From assembly GCA_921293015.1 (NCBI GenBank), contig OV121090.1, positions 1 to 64,000 on the forward strand: DNA of 64,000 bases. Direction: 5' to 3'. Under the pieces are notes generated by a model. It was not told the origin of the DNA. It saw nothing but the letters and a program-made list of their open reading frames with translations, and did not search any database. Positions 10,828-22,978 of the stretch are shown here, piece by piece. Within the stretch, counting starts at the first letter, position 1, and the number at the start of each line of letters is the position of its first letter. Position numbers and translations under genes: made by a program. Source of the stretch: Phorcus lineatus (lineage: Eukaryota; Mollusca; Gastropoda; Trochida; Trochidae).

Positions 10828-13139
10828 TTAACAATCTACAAAAGTGCAAAATATACACAATTCACCCTGGTCACTTTTCAGATGTTTTGGATTGGTCTTT
10901 ATTCTGAAACAGAAAACAATTGTATAGATATTTAAAATATTCATATGAATACATGAAGATGAGACACTTTCAATCTTCCACGGTTACTTCTTTTCGCAAG
11001 CATACATATCAATTAGGGAGAGTAGTTAACAATCAATCCGTATGCTTACTTAACAATTGAATGTACTTACGGCCTTGCAACCCTCCTTGTTGCTTCAGTG
11101 AACACCTCAGATAAGCAAATTGAATTGAAAATGAAATTGATATATCTCTAATTTTGAATTTCGATAAAAATCAGTAATTTAATTTGATAAAAATGAGGAA
11201 AAAATATTTTACAAAGCCGTCATAAAATCAAAATATGTTGATAACAAAAGAACTTACTGTATGTTTAATTGAATAAACTGTATAAACCACAACAATTATT
11301 TCTCACAGCAGTCTTCAATTGCCCAACTTGCAACCAAGTGCTGGAGTAATATCAGTAAAACTTACAATAGTAACACTGATTGGTAAATAGAGAGCAACTC
11401 ACATTGAATAAGCATTACTGTGAGGCACTGCATGTATCTTGATGGTTCACACTAAAATTAACATCAGCAACATAGTTAATCTTTTAAAAGTTTACATAAG
11501 TCGAGCAGTTTTAAAAACCAATTGTTTCATTTTCATCTAGCAAAATAATATTCTTTTGCATTAGTTATATTTTTAAAAAATATCTCATTTTACAATATTC
11601 TTATAAGTTGAATAAAGAAAAACCATTGAGTTTGTGACTTGCACCTTAAATAGTATCCAAAGAAAAACACAAACATTTAGTTGAAATCGAAAGTTAAGTT
11701 GTTTAGTAACAACTGTTACTGTTCCCATCTTGTTGAAATTCTACTATTACACAGAAAACCTACATACTTTCAATGAAAACAAATAGATATAGTAGAAATT
11801 GACGGAAATATGAAATCCCAAAATAAATTCTTGTTCTAAGTCAAAAGCAATTGATGTTGAGTACTCCCATATCAAAACACATGCAGTTACAGTAGATTAA
11901 ACAAATCAATCAATTTCGACCACCAATTGCCTTGGTTGCATTACCTATTGAATTTTCCAATCTAAACAGTTAAGTAATACACTGGGTGATTATTCAAGAA
12001 TTAGGTCAGCCTGCTGACTGTGATGTTACCTGTTGCATAATCCACTTCCTTTGTCTCAGCTCACGGCTGTCATGGTTCAGTGCACCCTTGTGTAAACAAT
12101 GTCGTATCTTCGGCTGAAAATTGTTAAATAAAGGGAACTAAGTGACTCATCTATATACAGGTCAACATAATACATACAAACCTGATGGCAATGCAAATTT
12201 AACATTCTTATAAACACACCAATCCATAAAGCTTGTCAGTTAAAAACACTCATTTCGACTGAGTGTGAAGCCAACATTTAAGAATGATTTTATTCAGTTC
12301 TCTCACGGGAGTTTAAAAAAACAGTTTATAAGAACAATGTAAGTGAGTTTGATGCAGTTAAGGGGTACTTACTTTGATATCCTTTACTGTAGAGCTGCCT
12401 ATGAACTTATTACTCAGCTCATAGATTATCTACAGTCGTTTATGTTGATGGCGGCCATGTTTGTCCCCTTCATTAGTGACTGACCTGTGTCCGGTAAGGC
12501 CAGGTGTCAAGCAGGAAGTGTTATGCAATCAGCCAGTTCAATTACAGAAGTCTGATCGATTTGAAATTTCATAAGCACATTCATTTTATAACGACTGCCA
12601 AATAAACAAATGGTATACATGCAATATCAGTGTATATTTCTTCGAAATTGAATAACGATTTGTCATACGTCACTCACTTTAATTTGTTTGTATATATTTA
12701 CATATGTGATTGTATTGGAGCGGCCTTAAAATAAGCTCTTTTGAGCTTGTTGGCCAATCCCTTCATGTACTATATCATGAATAAATATGTTTAAAGCAAT
12801 TACAGAGGTTTGTCTAGCCTCTTAAGGAGTGAAGCGTGTTGTAGAGATACGATGAAGGTGATGATTTACTAACAGAAGAGTATTTGAAAGGGTTATGTTT
12901 TTCAGAAAGTAATATAGTATTCCATGAACATCTTTTTAGCTGAAATAAGGAAATGATGTATCAAATACAAGATATTCCTAATTTTATTTTTGTTTCTATT
13001 GAATATTGAATTGTTAGTTTCATTTACTTAATTCTTTAACAAAATTATTTGTTATCTTTAATATTTTATCTGTTTACAAATGAAATACGCATATGTTTGA
13101 AAAAGTTACCTGATGATTCAAAAGAAATAAAGAGGCCAT
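10828..13139 (-). other. Candidate five-exon 93-codon ORF inside CACTA copy 1 (unrecognised)
   Basis: Minus-strand segments join into one open frame: exon 1 13139-13110 (ATG, MASLFLLNHQ, then CAG|GTAACT); exon 2 12429-12373 (after ACTGTAG, starts IIYELSNKF, ends AAA|GTAAGT); exon 3 12113-12030 (after ATTTTCAG, 28 codons, ends CAACAG|GTAACA); exon 4 11105-11071 (after ATCTGAG, VFTEATRRVAR, ends GGCC|GTAAGT); exon 5 10903-10828 (after TTCTGTTTCAG, ends IFCTFVDC then TAA). Introns 1-3 are phase 0; the last is phase 2 and resolves to a proline codon. Exons 3 and 5 have strong borders. The acceptors of exons 2 (poor pyrimidine tract) and 4 (GAG) are weak. I recognise no domain. It could be a captured gene fragment, an element accessory protein, or a chance assembly, since the borders were chosen by eye. 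Confidence 0.3.
12733..12748 (+). other. Perfect 6-bp stem / 4-nt loop hairpin inside CACTA copy 1
   Basis: AAGCTC-TTTT-GAGCTT is a perfect inverted repeat, nested inside an outer GGCC (12722-12725) / GGCC (12752-12755) pair. The geometry equals that of the histone mRNA 3' stem-loop, but stem bases and flanks do not match that consensus and no histone gene is present. Function is unknown; chance is possible. Confidence 0.35.
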
Positions 13140-13718
13140 CAGCTCTGAATCTTGTGATAGAGAATTCGACACAATCCGTGTTTACACTATACAATAAAAT
13201 ATCTATTAGGGAAACTTAAAAGCTATAGCGCATGCCAATAATACCTATCTTTCTATAATATTATCTCTAACGACCAACACTAAGGTAACCTATCAAAGAT
13301 ATTATTCGGCAAATATGTACGCATACAGGTTTCAAAGCCTATTTTATAAGACCGGAAATATTTAATGCAACTGTGCTTAAGAAATCGGTTCATTTTCAGG
13401 GGTGTCGTAAACATATTTCTTCCTTAATTATGAGTTCAAATATTAACGCTAACTCAAAAGCTGCACATGTTACTAATTCAGGCGTTTTCAACAGTCCATA
13501 TCTAATCATTTGTTTGCAAGCTGATCATAGAGATTATATTTCTCTATGCTGAGTAACTGGTGTCACTTACTAAACAAACAACCAAATCTGTTTACAACTT
13601 ATTGACCGATAAAGGGATTTAGCAATAATGGTAACAATCAACATTCAAGACTATTTACCGTGGTGGACAATTGATACTTTTTCACTTCACATTTCTTTCG
13701 TCCATTAATAAATTATAG

Positions 13719-13730
13719 GCTCCGCCCATC
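13719..13730 (-). promoter_or_regulatory. GC-box-like motif with adjacent TATA-like run, minus strand
   Basis: The minus strand reads GATGGGCGGAGCC followed at once by TATAATTTATTAATGG. A GGGCGG box beside a TATA-like run in otherwise AT-rich sequence resembles a small promoter. It lies about 580 bp upstream of the candidate exon 1 ATG and points the same way. This is a weak, motif-level observation. Confidence 0.2.
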
Positions 13731-14129
13731 TCCATCAATATAGCCGATTACTGTTCATGTCAAGAACATTCACTTTAATCCTTTTGTAACTGAATATGAA
13801 ACGTAAATTTCTTATTACGACGATATCATTGATTCATAACACACTAAAGGAAAACATCTATTCTATTCAATTAAACATATCGATAAGATGAGTGTTCTTA
13901 TGTAAACTTTGATGCATTGTTTTTATCTTGCATATCAAATCTTGTCCGTTGATGTTAATAATTTGTTAACGATCTTAAGATGATGGAAAACTATTTTGTT
14001 CCTTAAACAGGATTTGACTCAAAGTTTAAACATTGCCACGATGTAGCCGAAGTATTGCAATTTTCTAGATGTTTTCTAGGGTTAATCTTGAAGCCACACA
14101 GTCAGAGTATAGATACGCGCAACCATCGT

Positions 14130-14564
14130 ATCTTGTTGGTTTCCATTCCGGAAATATATAAAACCTGAATGCCAAATGGATTCAAGTAGGAAACCAAGTT
14201 ACCCAGTTTCAGTGGATGAATACCAAGTGGATGCCATACTAGTCAAACAAAAATGCTTATGATAAAACTAAATAATTTGTCAATCTATTCATTTAGTTCA
14301 AAACAAGATTGGAAACCAACATGAAACTTAACGTTATGGTTTCATGTTAGTTTCCATTCAAAGAAATCATCATTTTCACTTTCCAGAAATGGAAACGACC
14401 ACGATACTTATGACCACAGTTTCATGTTGGTTTCCATATATGGATATATACAAATCAAAGAATCCAAAATGGATTGTAGCTGGAAACCAAGTTACTTAGT
14501 TTCAGTGAATGGATACCAACTGGATACCCTAATTACCCACTTTACTTGTGGTTTCCAGGATTCA
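14130..14564 (+). repeat. Right subterminal repeats of CACTA copy 1
   Basis: About ten scattered motifs in both orientations: GTTGGTTTCCAT at about 14136, GGAAACCAAGTTACCCAG near 14191, GGAAACCAACATGAAAC near 14310, TTTCATGTTAGTTTCC and TTTCATGTTGGTTTCC near 14340 and 14421, and GGAAACCAAGTTACTTAG near 14481, together with diverged GGATACCAACTGGATACC forms. They share the TTGGTTTCC core with the left arm but are not in tandem. The 61-codon ORF crossing this arm and the TIR into the satellite is incidental. Confidence 0.85.
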
Positions 14565-14588
14565 GGAAACCAAGACATTTCTGTAGTG
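14565..14588 (-). repeat. Right terminal inverted repeat of CACTA copy 1
   Basis: Reads inward on the minus strand as CACTACAGAAATG, T, CTTGGTTTCC, matching the left terminus with one mismatch. It is followed by the TAC duplication at 14589-14591. The same right terminus ends copy 2 at 22975 and copy 3 at 31520. Confidence 0.92.
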
Positions 14589-14591
14589 TAC

Positions 14592-17500
14592 TGTGTATAT
14601 CTGAGTTGAATGCATTTTCATTTGTCGACTGTATAACCCTCATTTAGACCCGTTTATAACCTTTGCCCAACTAGATTAGTTACTTATCTTACAGAACATG
14701 CCATATAAACTGTGTTTTTGTCAGAAAAGATCTTTGAATTAGCAAATGCGTTCACAAACAGGCGTAAAACTGTGTATATCTGAGTTGAACGCATTTTCAT
14801 TTTTCGACTGTATAACCCTCATTTAGACCCGTTTATAACCTTTGCCCAACTAGATTAGTCACTTATCTTGCATAACATGCCAAATAAACTGTGTTTTTGT
14901 CAGAAAAGATCTTTGAATTAGCAAATACGTTCACAAACAGGCGTAATACTGTGTATATCTGAGTTGAACGCATTTTCATTTTTCGACTGTATAACCCTCA
15001 TTTAGACCCGTTTATAACCTTTGCCCAACTAGATTAGTCACTTTTCTTGCAGAAAATGCCAAATTAACAGTGTTTTTGTCAGAAAAGATCTTTGAATTAG
15101 CAAATGCGTTCACAAACAGGCGTAGTACTGTGTATATCTGAGTTGAACGCATTTTCATTATTCGACTGTATAACCCTCATTTAGACCCGTTTAAAACCTT
15201 TGCCCAACTAGATTAGTCACTTATCTTGCAGAACATGCCAAATAAACTGTGTTATTGTCACACAAGTTCTTTGAATTAGCAAATGCGTTCTCAAACAGGC
15301 GTAGTACTCGCATTTTTATTTTTCGACGGTATAACCCTCATTTAGACCCGTTTATAACTTCTGCCCAACTAGATTAGTCACTTATCTTGCAGAACATGCC
15401 AAAAAACTTGTGTTTTTGTCAGAAAAGATCTTTGAATTACCAAATGCGTTTACAAACGGGCATATTGCTGTGTATATCTGAGTTGAACGCATTTTTATTT
15501 TCCTAATAAATAACCCTCATTTAGTCCCGTTTATAAACTTTGCCCAACTAGATTTGTCACTTATCTTGCAGAACATGCCAAATAAACTGTGTTTTTGTGA
15601 GAAAAGATCTTTGAATTAGCAAATGAGTTCACAAACAGGCATGGTAATGTGTATATCTGAGTTGAATGCATTTTCGTTTTTCGACTGTATAACCCTCATT
15701 TAGACCTTTTTAAAACCTTTTCCCAACTAGATTCGTCACTTATCTTGCAAAACATGCCAAATAAACTGTGTTTTTGTCAGAAAAGATCTTTGAATTAGCA
15801 AATGCGTTCACAAACAGGCGTGATACTGTGTATATCTGAGTTGAACCCATTTTCATTTTTCGACTGTATAACCCTCAGTTAGACCCGTTTATAACATTTG
15901 CCCAACTAGATTAGTCACTTATCTTGCATAACATGCCAAATAAACTGTGTTTTTGTCAGAAAAGATCTTTGAATTAGCAAATACGTTCACAAACAGGCGT
16001 GATACTGTGTATATCTGAGTTGAACGCATTTTCATTTTTCGACTGTATAACCCTCATTTAGACCCGTTTATAACCTTTGCCCAACTAGATTAGTCACTTA
16101 TCTTGCAGAACATGCCAATTAAACTGTGTTTTTGTCAGAAAAGATCTTTGAATTAGCACATGCGTTCACAAACAGGCGTAGTACTGTGCATATCTGAGTT
16201 GAACGCATTTTCATTATTCGACTGTATAACCCTCATTTAGACCCGTTTATAACCTTTACCCAACTAGATTAGTCACTTATCTTGCAGAACATGCCAATTA
16301 AACTGTGTTTTTGTAAGAAAAGATCTTTGAATTACCAAATGCGTTCACAAACAGGCATAATGCTGTGTATATCTGAGTTGAACGCATTTTCATTTTCCTA
16401 ATAAATAACCCTCATTTAGTCCCGTTTATAACCTTTGCCCAACTAGATCAGTCACTTATCTTGCAGAACATGCCAAATAAACTGTGTTTTTGTCAGAAAA
16501 GATCTTTGAATTAGCAAATGCGTTCACAAACAGGCGTGGTAATGTGTATATCTGAGTTGAACGCATTTTCATTTTTCGACTGTATAACCCTCTTTTAGAC
16601 TTGTTTATAACCTTTGTGCAACTAGATTAGTCACTTATCTTGCATAACATTCTATCAGAAAAGATCTTTGAATTAGCAATTGCGTTCACAAACAGGCCTG
16701 TTACTGTATTTATCTGAGTTGAACAAATTTTCATTTTTCGACTGTATAACCCTCATTTAGACCCGTTTATGACCTTTGCCCAACTAGATTAGTCACTTAT
16801 CTTGCAGAACATGCCAAATAAACTGTGTTTTTGTCAGAAAAGATCTTTGAATTAGCAAATGCGTTCACAAACAGGCGTAGTACCGTGTATATCTGAGTTG
16901 AACACATTTTCATTATTCGACTGTATAACCCTCTTTTAGACTTGTTTATAACCTTTGTGCAACTAGATTAGTCACTTATCTTGCATAACATGCCAAATAA
17001 CCTGTGGTTTTGTGAGAAAAGATCTTTGAATTAGCAAATGCGTTCACAAACAGGAGAAATACTATGTATATCTGAGTTTAACGCATTTTCATTTTTCGAC
17101 TGTATAACCCTCATTTAGACCCGTTTATAACATTTGCCCAACTAGATTAGTCACTTATCTTGCAGAACATGCCACATAAACTGTGTTTTTGTAAGAAAAG
17201 ATCTTTGAATTAGCAAATGCGTTCACAAACAGGCGTAATACTGTGTATATCTGAGTTGAACACATTTTCATTTTTCGACTGTATAACCCTTATTTAGACC
17301 CGTTTATAACCTTTGCCCAACTAGATTCGTCACTTATCTTGCAGAACATGCAAAATAAACTGTTTTTGTCAGAAAAGATATTTGATTTAGCAAATGCGTT
17401 CACAAACAGGCGTAGTACTGTGTATCTCTGAGTTTAAAGCTTTTTTATTATTCGACTGTATAACCCTCATTTAGACCCGTTTTTAACCTTTGCACAAATA

Positions 17501-18131
17501 GATTCGTCACTTATCTTGCAGAACATTCCACATAAACTGTGTTTTTGTCAGAAAAGATCTTTGAATTAGCAAATGCGTTCACAAACAGGCATAAAATTGT
17601 ATATATCTGAGTTGAACGCATTTTTATTTTTTGACTGTATAACCCTCATCTAGACCCGTTTATAACTTTTGCCCAACTAGATTAGTCACTTATTTTGCAG
17701 AACATGCCAAATAAACTGTGTTATTGTCACACAAGTTCTTTGAATTAGCAAATGCGTTCTCAAACAGGCGTAGCACTCTGTTAATCTGAGTTGAACGCAT
17801 TTTCATTTTCCTAATAAATAACCTTTATTTAGTCCCGTTTATAACCTTTGCCCAACTAGATTAGTCACTTATCTTGCAGAACATGCCAAATAAACTGTGT
17901 TTTTGTCAGAAAAGATCTTTGAATTAGCAAATGCGTTCACAAACAGGCGTAGAACTGTGTATATCTGAGTTGAACGCATTTTCATTTTCCTAATAAATAA
18001 ACCTCATTTAGTCCCGTTTATAACCTTTGCCCAACTAGATTAGTCACTTATCTTGCAGAACATGCCACATAAACTGTGTTTTTGTAAGAAAAGATCTTTG
18101 AATTAGCAAATGCGTTCACAAACAGGCGTGT
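14592..18131 (+). repeat. Satellite A array, segment 2 (about 20 monomers)
   Basis: Same orientation and 179-bp monomer as segment 1. It begins part way through the monomer that the transposon interrupts. Its 3' part (from about 16.03 kb) copies the 7.46-9.74 kb region; its 5' part (to about 16.07 kb) matches the start of segment 3. It contains one 161-bp short monomer near 15.31 kb and one missing monomer relative to the other transposon-bearing units. No gene is seen. Confidence 0.96.
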
Positions 18132-18134
18132 TAC

Positions 18135-21100
18135 CACTACAGAAATGACTTGGTTTCCGGATCACTGAAACCACCATGAAACGACATGGAAACCAGTATT
18201 TCCACTTGGTATCCAGATAGGTTTCTATAGTTTCATGTTGGTTTCCATGAAAACTGAAACCTACTTTTGCCCCAGACCCGGATTGTATCCATCACCGTTC
18301 TTTACACACTCCTCCAAGTAGGATCCACTTGGTTTCCGTGATTGAAGTTTCATGTTGGTTTCCATGAAAACTGAAACCTACTTTTGCCCCAGATCCGGAC
18401 GGTATCCATCACCGTTCTTTACACACTCCTCCAAGTAGGATCCACTTGGTTTCCGTGATTGAAGTTTCATGTTGGTTTCCATGAAACTGAAACCTACTTT
18501 TGCCCCAGATCCGGACGGTATCCATCACCGTTCTTTACACACTCCTCCAAGTAGGATCCACTTGGTTTCCATGATTTTAGTTTACTGTAGATTTCCACTT
18601 GGTTTCCTTGTTTAGTCAGTTTATTGTATGTTTCAACCTGGTTTCCATATTCAGGTTTATTGTAGGTTTCAACTTGGTTTCCGTGTTTTGTAAGTTTATC
18701 GTAGGTTTCAAATTAGTTTCCATAACCTTATATATTATAGGTTTCAACTTGGTTTCCGTGTTTTGTAAGTTTATCGTAGGTTTCAAATTAGTTTCTATGT
18801 AGTGTTTATTGTGTGTTACGTAGGTTGTACAATGAACAAACACATTAATTGCCATAAATTATTTATTGCAATAAAGACAAAAAACATCCATGGAAAGCTA
18901 AATACCTACATGGTAAAATGTAAGTGTGAATTTAAGGTGGTTCACAGTGTATGCCGATCTTTTAAAAAGCATTACTCCTATAAAAACATTTTATAGAAAA
19001 TATTACCAATCCATTCACTATCAACGTTTATTCAAACACACAATTTCTAAGAATGAATTCATCTTTAAACGAGTAGTAAGAAAACGTAAGTTTACAAATT
19101 AATCCCTTTTAATTAAATCTCCAATCTTCATTGAAATAATTATTCTATGACAGCTATGAATATAAATTTATGCATATGATTTTTTAGAAATGCCTTTAGT
19201 TATTCATTGCAAAATTAACAATCTACAAAAGTGCAAAATATACACAATTCACCCTGGTCACTTTTCAGATGTTTTGGATTGGTCTTTATTCTGAAACAGA
19301 AAACAATTGTATAGATATTTAAAATATTCATATGAATACATGAAGATGAGACACTTTCAATCTTCCACGGTTACTTCTTTTCGCAAGCATACATATCAAT
19401 TAGGGAGAGTAGTTAACAATCAATCCGTATGCTTACTTAACAATTGAATGTACTTACGGCCTTGCAACCCTCCTTGTTGCTTCAGTGAACACCTCAGATA
19501 AGCAAATTGAATTGAAAATGAAATTGATATATCTCTAATTTTGAATTTCGATAAAAATCAGTAATTTAATTTGATAAAAATGAGGAAAAAATATTTTACA
19601 AAGCCGTCATAAAATCAAAATATGTTGATAACAAAAGAACTTACTGTATGTTTAATTGAATAAACTGTATAAACCACAACAATTATTTCTCACAGCAGTC
19701 TTCAATTGCCCAACTTGCAACCAAGTGCTGGAGTAATATCAGTAAAACTTACAATAGTAACACTGATTGGTAAATAGAGAGCAACTCACATTGAATAAGC
19801 ATTACTGTGAGGCACTGCATGTATCTTGATGGTTCACACTAAAATTAACATCAGCAACATAGTTAATCTTTTAAAAGTTTACATAAGTCGAGCAGTTTTA
19901 AAAACCAATTGTTTCATTTTCATCTAGCAAAATAATATTCTTTTGCATTAGTTATATTTTTAAAAAATATCTCATTTTACAATATTCTTATAAGTTGAAT
20001 AAAGAAAAACCATTGAGTTTGTGACTTGCACCTTAAATAGTATCCAAAGAAAAACACAAACATTTAGTTGAAATCGAAAGTTAAGTTGTTTAGTAACAAC
20101 TGTTACTGTTCCCATCTTGTTGAAATTCTACTATTACACAGAAAACCTACATACTTTCAATGAAAACAAATAGATATAGTAGAAATTGACGGAAATATGA
20201 AATCCCAAAATAAATTCTTGTTCTAAGTCAAAAGCAATTGATGTTGAGTACTCCCATATCAAAACACATGCAGTTACAGTAGATTAAACAAATCAATCAA
20301 TTTCGACCACCAATTGCCTTGGTTGCATTACCTATTGAATTTTCCAATCTAAACAGTTAAGTAATACACTGGGTGATTATTCAAGAATTAGGTCAGCCTG
20401 CTGACTGTGATGTTACCTGTTGCATAATCCACTTCCTTTGTCTCAGCTCACGGCTGTCATGGTTCAGTGCACCCTTGTGTAAACAATGTCGTATCTTCGG
20501 CTGAAAATTGTTAAATAAAGGGAACTAAGTGACTCATCTATATACAGGTCAACATAATACATACAAACCTGATGGCAATGCAAATTTAACATTCTTATAA
20601 ACACACCAATCCATAAAGCTTGTCAGTTAAAAACACTCATTTCGACTGAGTGTGAAGCCAACATTTAAGAATGATTTTATTCAGTTCTCTCACGGGAGTT
20701 TAAAAAAACAGTTTATAAGAACAATGTAAGTGAGTTTGATGCAGTTAAGGGGTACTTACTTTGATATCCTTTACTGTAGAGCTGCCTATGAACTTATTAC
20801 TCAGCTCATAGATTATCTACAGTCGTTTATGTTGATGGCGGCCATGTTTGTCCCCTTCATTAGTGACTGACCTGTGTCCGGTAAGGCCAGGTGTCAAGCA
20901 GGAAGTGTTATGCAATCAGCCAGTTCAATTACAGAAGTCTGATCGATTTGAAATTTCATAAGCACATTCATTTTATAACGACTGCCAAATAAACAAATGG
21001 TATACATGCAATATCAGTGTATATTTCTTCGAAATTGAATAACGATTTGTCATACGTCACTCACTTTAATTTGTTTGTATATATTTACATATGTGATTGT

Positions 21101-22975
21101 ATTGGAGCGGCCTTAAAATAAGCTCTTTTGAGCTTGTTGGCCAATCCCTTCATGTACTATATCATGAATAAATATGTTTAAAGCAATTACAGAGGTTTGT
21201 CTAGCCTCTTAAGGAGTGAAGCGTGTTGTAGAGATACGATGAAGGTGATGATTTACTAACAGAAGAGTATTTGAAAGGGTTATGTTTTTCAGAAAGTAAT
21301 ATAGTATTCCATGAACATCTTTTTAGCTGAAATAAGGAAATGATGTATCAAATACAAGATATTCCTAATTTTATTTTTGTTTCTATTGAATATTGAATTG
21401 TTAGTTTCATTTACTTAATTCTTTAACAAAATTATTTGTTATCTTTAATATTTTATCTGTTTACAAATGAAATACGCATATGTTTGAAAAAGTTACCTGA
21501 TGATTCAAAAGAAATAAAGAGGCCATCAGCTCTGAATCTTGTGATAGAGAATTCGACACAATCCGTGTTTACACTATACAATAAAATATCTATTAGGGAA
21601 ACTTAAAAGCTATAGCGCATGCCAATAATACCTATCTTTCTATAATATTATCTCTAACGACCAACACTAAGGTAACCTATCAAAGATATTATTCGGCAAA
21701 TATGTACGCATACAGGTTTCAAAGCCTATTTTATAAGACCGGAAATATTTAATGCAACTGTGCTTAAGAAATCGGTTCATTTTCAGGGGTGTCGTAAACA
21801 TATTTCTTCCTTAATTATGAGTTCAAATATTAACGCTAACTCAAAAGCTGCACATGTTACTAATTCAGGCGTTTTCAACAGTCCATATCTAATCATTTGT
21901 TTGCAAGCTGATCATAGAGATTATATTTCTCTATGCTGAGTAACTGGTGTCACTTACTAAACAAACAACCAAATCTGTTTACAACTTATTGACCGATAAA
22001 GGGATTTAGCAATAATGGTAACAATCAACATTCAAGACTATTTACCGTGGTGGACAATTGATACTTTTTCACTTCACATTTCTTTCGTCCATTAATAAAT
22101 TATAGGCTCCGCCCATCTCCATCAATATAGCCGATTACTGTTCATGTCAAGAACATTCACTTTAATCCTTTTGTAACTGAATATGAAACGTAAATTTCTT
22201 ATTACGACGATATCATTGATTCATAACACACTAAAGGAAAACATCTATTCTATTCAATTAAACATATCGATAAGATGAGTGTTCTTATGTAAACTTTGAT
22301 GCATTGTTTTTATCTTGCATATCAAATCTTGTCCGTTGATGTTAATAATTTGTTAACGATCTTAAGATGATGGAAAACTATTTTGTTCCTTAAACAGGAT
22401 TTGACTCAAAGTTTAAACATTGCCACGATGTAGCCGAAGTATTGCAATTTTCTAGATGTTTTCTAGGGTTAATCTTGAAGCCACACAGTCAGAGTATAGA
22501 TACGCGCAACCATCGTATCTTGTTGGTTTCCATTCCGGAAATATATAAAACCTGAATGCCAAATGGATTCAAGTAGGAAACCAAGTTACCCAGTTTCAGT
22601 GGATGAATACCAAGTGGATGCCATACTAGTCAAACAAAAATGCTTATGATAAAACTAAATAATTTGTCAATCTATTCATTTAGTTCAAAACAAGATTGGA
22701 AACCAACATGAAACTTAACGTTATGGTTTCATGTTAGTTTCCATTCAAAGAAATCATCATTTTCACTTTCCAGAAATGGAAACGACCACGATACTTATGA
22801 CCACAGTTTCATGTTGGTTTCCATATATGGATATATACAAATCAAAGAATCCAAAATGGATTGTAGCTGGAAACCAAGTTACTTAGTTTCAGTGAATGGA
22901 TACCAACTGGATACCCTAATTACCCACTTTACTTGTGGTTTCCAGGATTCAGGAAACCAAGACATTTCTGTAGTG
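18135..22975. mobile_element. Non-autonomous CACTA transposon, copy 2, 4841 bp
   Basis: Same length, termini, TAC duplications (18132-18134 and 22976-22978) and internal arrays as copy 1. No differences were noticed in the stretches compared, which implies a very recent duplication. It sits at the identical monomer position as copy 1, so it arose by duplication of the host array, not by a new insertion. The candidate minus-strand exons map to 21526-21497, 20816-20760, 20500-20417, 19492-19458 and 19290-19215, all with the same borders. Confidence 0.9.
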
Positions 22976-22978
22976 TAC

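Larger units (their letters stand above)
9748..14588. mobile_element. Non-autonomous CACTA (EnSpm/CMC) DNA transposon, copy 1, 4841 bp
   Basis: The left end reads CACTACAGAAATG, one variable base, then CTTGGTTTCC. The right end is the inverted complement over 24 bp with one mismatch at position 14. The element is flanked by TAC duplications. Both ends carry dense subterminal repeats with the core TTGGTTTCC or its inverse GGAAACCAA, about 16 on the left and 10 on the right. This is the usual architecture of CACTA elements, in which an element-encoded protein binds subterminal motifs. The interior (about 10.43-14.1 kb) is unique and AT-rich. No frame exceeds about 80 codons and I see no transposase segment, so any movement would need a transposase in trans. 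A candidate small spliced ORF lies on the minus strand inside. The superfamily call rests on termini and TSD, not on a protein. Confidence 0.9.

Noticed and set aside
12733-12748. Histone 3' stem-loop
   Set aside because: Only the 6-4-6 geometry fits. The stem bases differ from the consensus, no downstream purine-rich element is evident and no histone ORF is nearby.
9745-14591. TA target-site duplication with a Tc1/mariner-type element
   Set aside because: A TA duplication leaves an unpaired C at the left end. With TAC duplicated, both ends begin exactly CACTACAG, and the restored site matches an existing satellite variant.
14424-14609. 61-codon ORF at the right end of the transposon
   Set aside because: Crosses the right TIR and TSD into satellite A; its frame depends on the insertion and it has no recognisable domain.
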